Part shown: positions 9,940 through 19,520 of the stretch, in pieces
Position numbering within the stretch: the first letter of the stretch is position 1
How the letters are laid out: every line of letters begins with the position of its first letter
NCBI RefSeq assembly: GCF_029407905.1
Contig: NC_073645.1
Location: forward strand, 50,977,001 to 51,041,000
Direction of reading: 5' to 3'
DNA length: 64,000 nt
Source of the DNA: Bubalus kerabau
Taxonomy: Eukaryota; Chordata; Mammalia; Artiodactyla; Bovidae
Made by a program: the position numbers and the translations under genes
The notes under the pieces: generated by a model
What the model was told of the DNA's origin: nothing
The model's input: only the letters and a program-made list of their open reading frames with translations
Database searches by the model: none

Positions 9940-10047
9940 GTTTTGCTTTTTTGGTCATAAGGCATGTGGGATCTTAGTTCCCCTACCAGGGACTGAAAAT
10001 ACACCCCCTGTTTTGGAAGGCAAAGTGCTAACCACTGGACCACCAGG
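9940..10047 (-). mobile_element. CHR-type tRNA SINE fragment
   Basis: GTGGGATCTTAGTTCCCCTA, CCAGGGACTGAAAATACACC and TAACCACTGGACCACCAGG are the reverse complement of a CHR (cetartiodactyl tRNA-Glu) SINE head. It is fused directly to the next Bov-tA at a shared CCAGG (10043-10047). Confidence 0.72.
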
Positions 10048-10192
10048 CTCCTCTGTCCATGGGATTTCCCAGGCAAGAATACTGGGGTGGGTTACCATTT
10101 CCTCCTCCAGGGGATCTTCCTGACTCAAGAATCAAACCTGTGTCTCCTGCACTGACAGACGGATTCTTTACCACTGAGCCACCAGGGAAGCC
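10043..10192 (-). mobile_element. Bov-tA SINE, truncated at its BovA end
   Basis: Starts inside the BovA part (CCAGGCTCCTCTGTCCATGG) and continues to the tRNA head GAGCCACCAGGGAAGCC. The expected ~45 bp at the BovA terminus are missing because of the junction with the CHR piece. Confidence 0.85.
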
Positions 10193-10489
10193 ACTTCACA
10201 CATCCAGTTACTCACCACTTCCCAATACCATATGGCATCACTTACATGTGGAATCTAAAAAATAAAATAAGTGAATATCTATACAAAACATAAACAGACT
10301 CACAGACATAGAAAACAAATTTATGATTACCAAAGGGAAAATGGTTGGCAAAGGGATAAATTAGGAGCTGGGGATTAACATGTACACACATGACATATGT
10401 TAATACGCTACACATAGAGTAGATAAACAACAAAGATCTGCTTTATGCCATAAGGAACTACATTTAATATCGTGTAATAACCCATGTTA

Positions 10490-10690
10490 TTGGGAAAGAC
10501 CCTGATGCTGGGAAAGATTGAAGGCAGGAGGAAAAGGGGACGAGAGAGGATGAGATGGTTGGATGGCATCACTGACTCAATGGACATGAGTTTGAGCTCC
10601 CGGAGATGGTGAAGGACAGGGAAGCCTGACGTGCTGCCGTCCATGGGGTCACACAGAGCTGGACACGACTGAGTGAACACCAACAAATAA
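10490..10690 (+). mobile_element. BovB LINE 3' end fragment inside L1
   Basis: GGGAAAGACCCTGATGCTGG through GGACACGACTGAGTGAACAC. The host L1 resumes immediately after. A short AATAAC occurs at both edges (about 10476 and 10686) but is too short to call a duplication confidently. Confidence 0.88.
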
Positions 10691-10762
10691 CATACACTGG
10701 GGGGAAAATCTGGGGAAAACACACAGATTCACGTATGTAACTGACTCACTGTGCCGTACACC

Positions 10763-10923
10763 GAAAGTGAAAGTTTCGTCTCCTCTGTCCATGACATTCT
10801 CCGGTCAAGAATACTGGAGTAGGTCGCCATTCCCTTCTCCAGGGGATCTTCCTGACCCAGGAATCTAACCTGGGTCTCCCGCATTGCAGGCAGGTTCTTT
10901 ACCGTCTGAATCACAAGGGAAGC
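10763..10923 (-). mobile_element. Bov-tA SINE inside L1, with target-site duplication
   Basis: GAAAGTGAAAGTTTCGTCTC to AATCACAAGGGAAGCC. The 9-bp word CCGTACACC flanks it at 10754-10762 and 10924-10932 and is part of the L1 host sequence, which confirms the insertion point. Confidence 0.9.
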
Positions 10924-10992
10924 CCGTACACCTGGAGCTAACACAAATATTGTAAATCAACTATACATCAATAAAAAATAACAAAATAAAAA

Positions 10993-11289
10993 CTTTATTG
11001 ACAAACATGCAGCTGGCTGGATTCGCCCTGCAGGCTGCAGTCTGAGGACCCAGGTCTGCACAGTTCCTTCGGCGCATTCTCTGCAGGGCAGTCGTGCTGG
11101 GGCCACAGGGGCCCCGGAATACCCTGTGCCCTCCCCTCCCCGCCAGCCCTCCACTCCCTCACTGCTTGCTGACTCAGACTTGTCCAGTTCCCAAGTTAAA
11201 TATCAGTGCCCACGTTGGGTGGCCTTTCTCACAGATACCTTTTCCTAAAACCCGGGACCGTGCTCTGTTTTCAAGTTGCTTTGATTCCA
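10993..11289. other. unique sequence
   Basis: GC-richer stretch (11025-11160) with no element recognised. Confidence 0.35.
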
Positions 11290-11740
11290 GGAAAGTAAAT
11301 ACTTATTGTAGACATATATTTATTGGGGAAAATTGCATATATGTCTTAACATGAGTTCTAAGGTTATAGAGTTACAGAGAGATAGACATCCTAAAACCAG
11401 ATGTAATTTGCCACTATTAATGTTTTGATGTCTTCTTTCCAGACTTTTTTCTAACTACCTTTATGTATTTCTATCTTCTATCTGTATCTAATATATCTGT
11501 ATTTGTGTACATAATTTAGAAAATAACAATCAGGTTTGAAGTCAGGTTTTTAAATATAAATTATGAGGTTTTTCTCATCATTATAAACTATTCAAAAAAA
11601 ATGGCAACTTGACGAACAACATGATAGTCTGTCTTTCTAATGCTCCAGAATTCACCTCATCAAACCCCTTTTGGGGACCTTTAATTTTTCTCTATTGGAC
11701 TTAACACTAAGAAGAGCATCTTTGCACACAGAGCTTTGCA
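11290..11740 (-). mobile_element. old L1-type 3' region, antisense
   Basis: CCACTATTAATGTTTTGATG, TCTTTCCAGACTTTTTTCTA and later GGACTTAACACTAAGAAGAG (about 11697) follow the reverse complement of a diverged L1-type 3' end. Subfamily and exact limits uncertain. Confidence 0.5.
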
Positions 11741-12540
11741 CTGCGTGTCTCAGGGTTTTCACAGGATAGGAGATACTGAGACCCTGGGTCGCTGTGCCCA
11801 CGGGGTGAGCGAGGACTCCTAAACCTGCTGCTAGCTCCCTCTCCAGGGTGGCACCCACAGCGCGTCCTCAGCAGCTACTTCTGGACGTGCCCACCTTGCG
11901 AGCATCAGATACTATCATCCACTTAATCTTTGCTTAACTGCCGGGTCAAAATGACATCACACTGACCCTGTTTGCTGTGCCTTTTCCCTACCAGGGAGGT
12001 TCAGCGTGTCCCGCCGTGTTCCTGGGCTGTTTGTGGTTCCTCCTTCATGCAAGCCCACTCTCCACGGGCCAGCTCCACACTGGCTGGATATTAGGTGTGT
12101 CTCGGGGACACCACTAGTACTTGACCGGGGCTGTAAGAAGGCTTCGGGTGGGTAGAGCGCCACTGGGTGACCCAGGCTGTGGTTTTTGAATCTGTCTCAT
12201 GGCAGAGACTGGACTGAAATGCATCTCCTTTGGGGTCAAACAGGAAGGCAGACGGTGACACGCGGGCGAGTGCCCTGAGGCAGCTCTTCAGATGAAGGCC
12301 GAAGTGCAGGAAAGCTCGGGAGCAGGTCTGGTACCTGGGGCTCGGCAGTCACAGGGGTGGCCAAACTCTGAGAAGAAATGAAGGCCAGAGAGGTGAAGCT
12401 GGGCATTCTTCTCAGGGGCCTCCTTAGATGCACGACCTGATAGCCCACAAGGGCAGGAGACAGCTGCTCTGCGCCCATTCGGGAGGAGCCCTGTCCACGG
12501 GGAACCACGCGTGGGACGGACGATCTTTTTTCATGTAACT
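11741..12540. other. unique GC-moderate sequence
   Basis: No repeats or credible exon seen. Short open frames of up to 90 residues have no family features. Confidence 0.4.
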
Positions 12541-13140
12541 GCTCCTAACAGTGAGAAGGATACAAATAGGTACAACTCTGGGGAGGCAATTTGGCAATGC
12601 CCATGCTGCTGCTGCTGCTGCTGCTAAGTCGCTTCAGTCGTGTCTGACTCTGTGCGACCCCAGAGACGTCAGCCCACCAGGCTCCGCCGTCCCTGGGATC
12701 CTCCAGGCAAGAACACTGGAGTGGGTTGCCATGTCCTTCTCCAATGCATGAAAGTGAAAAGAGAAAGTGAAGTCACTCAGTCGTGTCCGACTCTTAGCGA
12801 ACCCATGGACTGCAGCCCACCAGGCTCACCCGTCCCTGGGATTCTCCAGGCAAGAGTACTGGAGTGGGGTGCCATTGCCTTCTCCAGGCAATGCCCATAA
12901 AGAGCCTAAAAATGACCAAAACCTACCCAGGAATGCTTATAAGTGTTTAAAGCTCTGTAGGCAATTCTGATCCTCCCCTACAACAGAGAATCACTATACT
13001 ACATGGACTATTATACAACCATCAAAATGATATCTATAGCACTTTTAGAAGGATAAGAATGAACTTAATTTGTGTGCTTAATAAAAAAGCAAAGCACGTA
13101 AAAACTTTAAATACATATAAAGGAAACTGAAAATGACATC
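12541..13140 (+). mobile_element. ancient L1 3' UTR, split by a Bov-A2
   Basis: GGGGAGGCAATTTGGCAATG before the SINE continues as CATAAAGAGCCTAAAAATGA after it. TATACTACATGGACTATTAT, ACAACCATCAAAATGA and a late A-rich part follow, as in L1M 3' ends. Confidence 0.68.
12605..12886 (-). mobile_element. Bov-A2 SINE with (GCT)n tail and 12-bp target-site duplication
   Basis: Two monomers with the usual linker, starting with GCTGCTGCTGCTGCTGCTAA and ending ATTGCCTTCTCCA. A perfect GGCAATGCCCAT flanks it at 12593-12604 and 12887-12898, both copies reading as L1 host sequence. Confidence 0.95.
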
Positions 13141-13199
13141 CAAATAGTAACCTCCACTGAGTCATTCATTCTTTTATTTCACACATGTTTTTGAACATT

Positions 13200-13690
13200 A
13201 AACTGTGGTCTAGGCCAGCAGTTTTTAAACTGTTTGATCTCAAGGTCCCTTTATATCCTTAAAATTATTCAAAAACACAAAAAGGTTTTGTTTATATGGG
13301 TTATGTCTGTTGCTATTTACTATATCAAAGCTAAAATTTATCATTTTAGAAATATTTATTCATTAATTCCTTTCTTAAAGAAATAATAAATCCACAACAT
13401 GTTAATATGAAGAACATATAGAGTGGTATTGTTTTACATTTTTGCAAATCTCTGTAAGTCCAGCTTAATGGAAGACAGCTGGATTCTCCTATTTGCTTCT
13501 GTGTTCAATTTGTTGTGCTATCACACTTCACGAAGACTCTGGAAAATTCTGCCATATAGTCATGAGAATGAAAGTGAAGAAGGCAAAAAACATCTTAGCT
13601 ATTTTGAAACTAGCTTTGACTCAGAAGTGAAAAAATATAATGTTGACTTCAATGGACCCCTGAAAAAAGTCCTAAAGTGTGTATATATAC
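13200..13690 (+). mobile_element. hAT (Charlie-like) DNA transposon fossil
   Basis: Starts CCAGCAGTTTTTAAACTG, like the CAGnGGTTCTCAAAC terminus of Charlie-type hAT elements, followed by TGATCTCAAGGTCCCTTTAT and GTTTATATGGGTTATGTCTG. The far end has AATGGACCCCTGAAAAAAGT. The order resembles a common old non-autonomous element; family name not certain, no transposase frame. Confidence 0.45.
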
Positions 13691-13821
13691 ACATTTTAAT
13701 ATATATTTTAAATAAATGAATCATACTCTACATAGAGTATGATTATACTTGCTTTTTTCATTTGACCACGAATTGTGGACATTTATTTCAAAATATATGT
13801 GTGTGTATATATATATATGTA

Positions 13822-13945
13822 TGCTGCTGCTGCTGCTAAGTCGCTTCAGTTGTGTCTGACTCTGTGCGACCCTGTAGACGGCAGCCCACCAGACTCCCCT
13901 GTCCCTGGGCTTCTCCAGGCAAGAACACTGGAGTGGGTTGCCATT
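13822..13945 (-). mobile_element. single BovA monomer with (GCT)n
   Basis: GCTGCTGCTGCTGCTAAGTC to CTGGAGTGGGTTGCCAT. Only one Bov-A2 monomer is present. It is flanked by TA/TG-rich DNA on both sides, so it landed in, or is bordered by, a microsatellite. Confidence 0.88.
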
Positions 13946-13980
13946 ATACATACATTTATATATAACAATGTATGTATATG

Positions 13981-13981
13981 C

Positions 13982-14014
<33 letters not shown>
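13981..14014. repeat. (TA)n(CA)n microsatellite
   Basis: Alternating CATATATAT...TATACACACACACA tract. A shorter TG/TA tract lies at 13797-13820, on the other side of the BovA monomer. Confidence 0.9.
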
Positions 14015-14165
14015 TGTTATTTTTGATGACTGCATTTAATCCATTCTGCAGCTGTATCCTAATTTAATGAACCACTTCTCTACTCCTGGGCATCAATTCT
14101 TACCAAGCATCCTTTCACTTTACACACTACTCTGATTAATTTGTAAGATAGATTGCTGGATCAAC

Positions 14166-14934
14166 CAATATCACAAAATCCTGCAGACAAAGAGGGAAAG
14201 TAACAGCTCCGGTGCACCTTCAGCCCCACCCAGCAAGGGGACCCATAGGCAGTGTGTGCAGAGTCTTTTTAATCGAGGCTTATTGATCGCTGATTGATTG
14301 ATTTCCTGAATATAAAAGCAACGTGAAGGAGTTTTTTTTTTTTTTTAATGAAGATTGGTTAAATAAATCGTAATGCATTATGCCAAGTCAACTTTGTACT
14401 GAAAGAGAAAAGGGGAGCATAAAAATGCCTCTCCTCTTAAATTATACTGAATACAACACAGGATTGGTCGGAAAATAGCACAGAGATTTAAACATAGCCT
14501 CTTCCTTATCCTGATATCCTTGCATGTGTTCGAGTAACCATTCCACAAACATTTAGTGAGTGCCAAGGCCCGCAAGGCAGGATTGGAGAGGGAGATGAAA
14601 GGTCTACCTAGGGGCACGTGGGGTGGATAAAGTCGCAGAGTGGCCAGACATCAGAGGTAAAGCTCAGAGCCACGAGGGAGGTCAGGACTCCCTGGGTGGA
14701 ACTTGAGGTCAAGGTGCAAAGGCGAGAGCTGACATCAGGGGAGGCAGGAGACCCCCAGCTCAGAGCGCAGAACAAGATCAGCCAGAAACCAGCACCCGCA
14801 GGGATGAAGAGCAGAACAGCGGCTGTGGGAGGACTCCCTGTCGCCAAGATTCTTGTTTTCATGTGCCTTGTTGGTCAAGGTTTAAAGGGTTGATAAAACC
14901 AGAGCTGAAAGAGGTTTGAGGGACCAGGAAATGG
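14166..14934. other. unique sequence with T-run
   Basis: A T16 run lies at 14331-14346. 14347-14400 contains GGTTAAATAAATCGTAATGC, which might be an L1 scrap. No exon supported. Confidence 0.35.
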
Positions 14935-15445
14935 CAATGGCTGGTGGCTGGACTCTACTGGAAACCACATTGGAGGCTGTTTTGGCAACATCCTTTAAAA
15001 GACAAAGTGTGGTTACTTTGACCACCCACCTCGACTCCAGCCACAGAGGCCAGCTCACAAACAGCAATGTGGACGCAGGCTCTGTAGATGTCCATCTCAG
15101 CATTGTTCGTGGTGGTGAAACCTCGACAACCATCCCGGAGTCTGCGCATCCAGTGGAGAGCCCTGCAGCCCTGAATGAGAAGGAGGCCGTTTGTGTGCTC
15201 GCAGGTGAAAAAAACAACGGGCAAGCTGGGAAGGGACCCTGTTTGTGCACGAAGAAGCACATGCACACGTGTGTAAGGATGTGTGTGCGTGGGTTAGGCT
15301 CGGATGAGTCTGAAAGGCAGTATCAAGCTGCGCACGACAGTTTCCTCCAGGGAGGGAGCATTGGCTCTTATTTCATATGGCTTGACGTTTTACAAGGAAG
15401 ACTTTTGACTTTTATTTACTTTAAAACAATCACTTGAACGGAAAG
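14935..15445 (+). mobile_element. ancient L1 3' UTR with raised CpG content
   Basis: Order matches an L1M 3' end: ACATTGGAGGCTGTTTTGGC, TACTTTGACCACCCACC, GTCCATCTCAGCATTGTTCG, GCAGCCCTGAATGAGAAGG, a GTGTGT-rich section, CCTCCAGGGAGGGAGCATTG, then a T-rich end. Many positions usually A/T in L1 are C/G here. The 173-residue plus frame across it is an L1-UTR shadow. Confidence 0.62.
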
Positions 15446-16164
15446 GACTGAGGAGCTTCGTGTTAGGCGAATCAAGCATTCCCGGGGACCATCGGGGTCC
15501 AGGAGGGCTAGTCACCCCGGGCGGCAACAGACGAGAAGTGGTAGCTCACATCTCTCTCCAGGTGGGGTCCCTGAGGGTTGGAGAAGTGACTTGAGCAAGC
15601 TCATCCCTGGAACATGATGTCGCAGAAGCTGGGAGACGTGTCTCTAGGCAGCAGGCATTGGGCCCTCAGGGAACAGAGGGTGCTGAGAGCCGCCAAGGAG
15701 AAGCGGGAGCAGTGCTGGGCTACCTGGACCCCGCACACCAGAAAAATCTGAATCCTTCACGGTCACAGGGTCTTCAGAACAACTTATATTGTTTAGTCTT
15801 GTTCTCATTCCTAATCAAAAAACTGACCTGCAGTAGAAAATTTTTTTCCAAGTCTAAGAACTAATAATGCATACAGCCTTTTACAAAGTTCTTTATGTGC
15901 GCACAGCCTCATATTCTGAGCATACATACTGCAAACTGACATAAATGTACTCAGAGGAAAACAGATATACTTAGACAGTCACAGAAAGAGACCCGAAATC
16001 TATCACATGAAGAAAGCAAATTCGAAGGGGTTTACCTAGTCTGATTCCTATGTATAAATTTTACTTGCACATTGGTTTACACATACCATCTTTCTATAAG
16101 TATTAAAGCCATGAGTGTCAATTATCCTAGAAGTATGGAAAGAGCAAAGATTTCAAAAACTCAA
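15446..16164. other. unique sequence
   Basis: GC-richer to about 15720 (ATTCCCGGGGACCATCGGGG near 15478), then AT-rich. No element recognised. Confidence 0.4.
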
Positions 16165-16177
16165 ATATATTACTTTT

Positions 16178-16382
16178 GTTTAGTCGTTAGGTTATGTCCG
16201 ACTCTCTGTGACCCCGTGAACGGTAGCCCACTAGGCTCCTCTGTCCATGGGATTTCCCAGGCAAGAATACTGGAGTGGGTTGCCAGTTCCTTTTCCAGGA
16301 GATGTTCTCGACCTAGGGATCAAACCCAGGTCTCCTGTATTGGCAGGTGGATTCTTTACCACCATGCCACTGGGGAAGCCCC
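16178..16382 (-). mobile_element. Bov-tA SINE with near-perfect target-site duplication
   Basis: GTTATGTCCGACTCTCTGTG to GCCACTGGGGAAGCCCC. ATATATTACTTTT (16165-16177) and ATATATTGCTTTT (16383-16395) differ at one base, giving a 13-bp duplication with one substitution since insertion. Confidence 0.92.
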
Positions 16383-16395
16383 ATATATTGCTTTT

Positions 16396-17859
16396 AAATT
16401 TTATTTTTTTCATGTCAACAGAGGTTATCTAGGTTCTGGAATGATGGGATATTTCACTTCTCCCTTATATTTATCTCGAATTTTAAACATGAATAAATTC
16501 CACAGAATAAAATCAAAGTTAAAACTTAATGTTCTTAAAAGAATTTGGAAAATGCAATATGGCATATAGGAAAAAGCAGGAATCACTGAGGATCCACATA
16601 TCCTTAGATAAGAGCTGTTCACCAGTGGGATCAACTTCTTCCACACGTTTTATGTGTGGAGAAATGCACGTGTGTTTTTAAACTGTAGTAACTACAGCCT
16701 TTACAAAGTTCTAGAATCTTCTTTCTGTGCACGCACCACCAAATCATGAGCCAGTGTCCTGATTACTGACGCAATGCGCTCAGCCATCGTCACAATACTT
16801 CTACTATAAATGTGGGCCCATCTACTCCTCGGCAAATGCTCTCTGCAGGCCCTCAGTCACTTCTGCCTCCTTGAGGGGAAGGTCACAGGCACACCTGTGC
16901 CCGAGGGGACACCCTCTCACCCCCGGGAACAGCTCGGGTCCATGTCAGCACCTGCTTTCTAACACCTGCATCCAACCGTGGTTTCATTGCCATTGGCGCC
17001 TAACAGCATTTCATTTCATTAAGCCCCGAAAGGCATGAAGCATAATGGTATTTTCCTAGTAACTGAAAACTGTGCTCTACCTACCTGCCACATTTCAGAC
17101 TATTTTCACAGACCTCAGTGGTCCAGAGCAGAACTTGGTCGAGAAGCTGCAGCAGAAGCTTGTCAGATTCTGCTGGCACCTCTCAGACGTCCCCCAGGTT
17201 TCAAAGTACCTGATCTGCTCCCCGACTGCCCCCCCAGCACACACACAGGCCCACACGCGCCCTGGGCCCTCGGTCCGACATTGCCGGAGTAAACACTGCC
17301 CCCTGAGCCCGCTTCTCACCTCCCAAGCCGGGGCTCATCGTGAGAGCTCATTGAGACCGCAGACAGTGTGGAAAACAGCATCGATACCTACGTGATGTTG
17401 GTTTCATACTTGGTCAGCTTTATTCCTCCACCCGTGGTGGTTCCCAACACCTTAAATCCCTTTATATGATCGGCAAAGATCAGAGTTATGACTCCATGAG
17501 GTCGCCCCTGCTCTGGGTAAAGGTCAAATCTCCTTCCAGGGCCGAGTGTAAACAGTGATCAGGGTCTTTCCTGCTGCTCTGGTGAACCTGGGCGCCTCTG
17601 CCGCTGTGTCCGACTTCAGGGCAGCACCATCCCCCAGCCCTCCAGGGAGGATGAGAGCCGGCCTGCAGCCAAACCACACACGACTGGACAAACCACCCCC
17701 TCGGGCCACCGCGGCATCGCACGGGAGAAGTCAGCCTACCCACGCCTCGGCGACAGTGCGCTCCTCAGGGGAAGCGAATCATCAAATTCAATTCAGAGAA
17801 GTTCACCACCACACATCAGGATGGTCCTTTTGAAGCTGAATTGTATTTTAAGAAGTCAT
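16396..17859. other. unique sequence, no repeats recognised
   Basis: AT-rich at 16396-16700, GC-richer at 16800-17780. Several overlapping open frames under 110 residues lie at 17035-17395, with no recognisable domain. I cannot support an exon. Confidence 0.4.
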
Positions 17860-18960
17860 TAGGATGACTAATTTAGAAATAGCATTCGTCAAGTCTCAAG
17901 TTTTCAAACGACTTGCTTTCCTTATAAAAATCACACCCTTGCTACTGAAATTAAGTCCCCACGATGTATGTGAAATTCATTTCTGAATTGTGTCTACTTT
18001 TATGGGCAAAAATAATCAAGAAAAGCCACCGGCTACAAAAACTGCAAACAAAATGAACCTTTAAAAAGCTAATGACTTAAGGGTGGTTGTACAGACATAT
18101 AAAGTATGTCGGGGGTTTACACTATTTGTCATTAACACATATTCTGAAAGCTTCGCTAATATAATGTGACACAAAATTAGTCAAACACAATTCATGCAAT
18201 ATTGTTTAATTTTACTCCTCATTTAACTTGGTTTTAAGCAAAATCATTATGTCACATGATAATGTTCACTTGAACAAGAAATATTTCATACTGGTCGCTG
18301 CCTTTAGAAATGAGTTATTAGGGGCTCCATGCTGAACACATTCTTAACTATGAAAACTATAAAGCTAATAGTTTAATCATATTTTGACACCATCTACATA
18401 CTTTATGCATTATTTACAAGAAAGATATAAAAATGAAACCACTGAATATCTCACACAATACTTCACAGTCATAGTTAACTGGTTAAAAATATAACACATT
18501 CATCTTCCAGGGGCTTTATATTTGCATATAGATATTTGCATACCAAGTTGCAATGTGCTGTTAATGTAAAATTTAACCTTTGTTCTTTCTCTCTGATGTG
18601 CAAGGTACACTCATTAAGTTAAAAATAATGGCAAAAATAAGTCTTCTGGTGATATATATTTCATAAATTATTCCCCAGAGTAGCAAGGAAAGGTAAAATG
18701 TGGGTGGGAAAATGTTTAATTGAATTAATTCCTCATTTTCTATATTTTTATTTTACAACTCAGAGACAGAGCAATTTGACTAGTATATGTCAACCCTATG
18801 AATTGCAAAGGACCTCGTCTCGATTACTCAAGGTGTCAACCCTCTTAATCCTGTATTAAAACAATTCCACATTCAGGACTGAGACGAATGCACAGCTTCC
18901 ATTACACACCTGTTAGATGGATGGCCACTGATCACCAGAGGGAATACACAAGCGCTACAT
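17860..18960. promoter_or_regulatory. AT-rich unique block, candidate regulatory DNA
   Basis: About 1.1 kb without any recognised repeat, rich in homeodomain cores (TAAT/ATTA) and with two perfect octamers (ATTTGCAT) at 18520-18527 and 18534-18541. The absence of SINEs and the AT-rich, motif-dense texture resemble conserved non-coding enhancers. Conservation cannot be seen here, so this is inference. Confidence 0.35.
18520..18541 (+). promoter_or_regulatory. paired POU octamer motifs
   Basis: Two perfect ATTTGCAT words in direct orientation, starts 14 bp apart with 6 bases between them. The octamer is the classic POU/OCT binding sequence. Confidence 0.55.
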
Positions 18961-19149
18961 GCGAAACACAGGTTGCAGCTTGCGTTAGGTTATAATGTGC
19001 ACATCAATTTCCAATAAAGTCCTTGTATGAACTTCTACAGAAGAGAGAAAAGGATTTAGAAATCTGGTAAAGACCATTACTAAATACCTAAACCGCAAGT
19101 CTCTTTTATCCTGTTGGCACAATCTGCATGTCAGATGTATTGTTGAACC

Positions 19150-19345
19150 AAAAACAAAATAGATGAAAAAACCCAGCCACACCAGAATACACACACAGAT
19201 ATGAGAATAGAGCAGTGGTTCCCAGAGGGGAAAGTCAGGGGAGGATGGAAGAAGTAAAACTGAACGGTGGTGGGTGGAAACTAAAGTCTGGTGGTGAGCG
19301 CGCTGGAGGGTATACACAAGTAGAAATACAATGTGTACACGTGGA
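19150..19345 (+). mobile_element. L1 3' UTR fragment
   Basis: GAGCAGTGGTTCCCAGAGGG, GTGGAAACTAAAGTCTGGTG and TATACACAAGTAGAAATACA follow an L1 3' UTR in the plus direction. Confidence 0.62.
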
Positions 19346-19346
19346 G

Positions 19347-19520
19347 TTTTATTTAGAGTTGTTTTCATTAGAGGGTAATTGCTTTACAATGCTGTGTTGG
19401 TTCCTGCCACACAGCAGCGTGAATCAGTTCCGTGCACACACACATACATCACCCGCCTCTTGAGCCTGCCTCCCACTGCCCCCACCCCACCCCTCTAGGT
19501 CATCACGCACGGAACTTATC
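19347..19520 (-). mobile_element. ruminant L1 3' UTR fragment
   Basis: GCTTTACAATGCTGTGTTGG, CAGCGTGAATCAGTTCCGTG and CCACCCCACCCCTCTAGGTC match the reverse of a ruminant L1 3' UTR. The same stretch recurs at 62415-62815. Confidence 0.75.

Larger units (their letters stand above)
10215..10992 (+). mobile_element. ruminant L1 3' UTR, split by BovB and Bov-tA
   Basis: Sections 10215-10489, 10691-10762 and 10924-10992 are collinear with a ruminant L1 3' end: ACATGTGGAATCTAAAAAAT, AGACTCACAGACATAGAAAA, ATAAATTAGGAGCTGGGGAT, CACTGTGCCGTACACC, then GTAAATCAACTATACATCAA with an AATAAAAAATAAC tail. The sense frame is gone; this is untranslated tail only. Confidence 0.85.
13722..14165 (-). mobile_element. 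old L1-type 3' region, antisense, interrupted
   Basis: ACTTGCTTTTTTCATTTGAC (about 13748) and, after the SINE and AT microsatellite, GATGACTGCATTTAATCCAT and GAACCACTTCTCTACTCCTG follow a reverse L1-type 3' end. A short perfect hairpin (13722-13729 with 13734-13741) lies at its left edge. Confidence 0.45.

Noticed and set aside
14916..15437. 173-residue plus-strand frame
   Set aside because: It covers a sequence collinear with an L1 3' UTR, which is non-coding.
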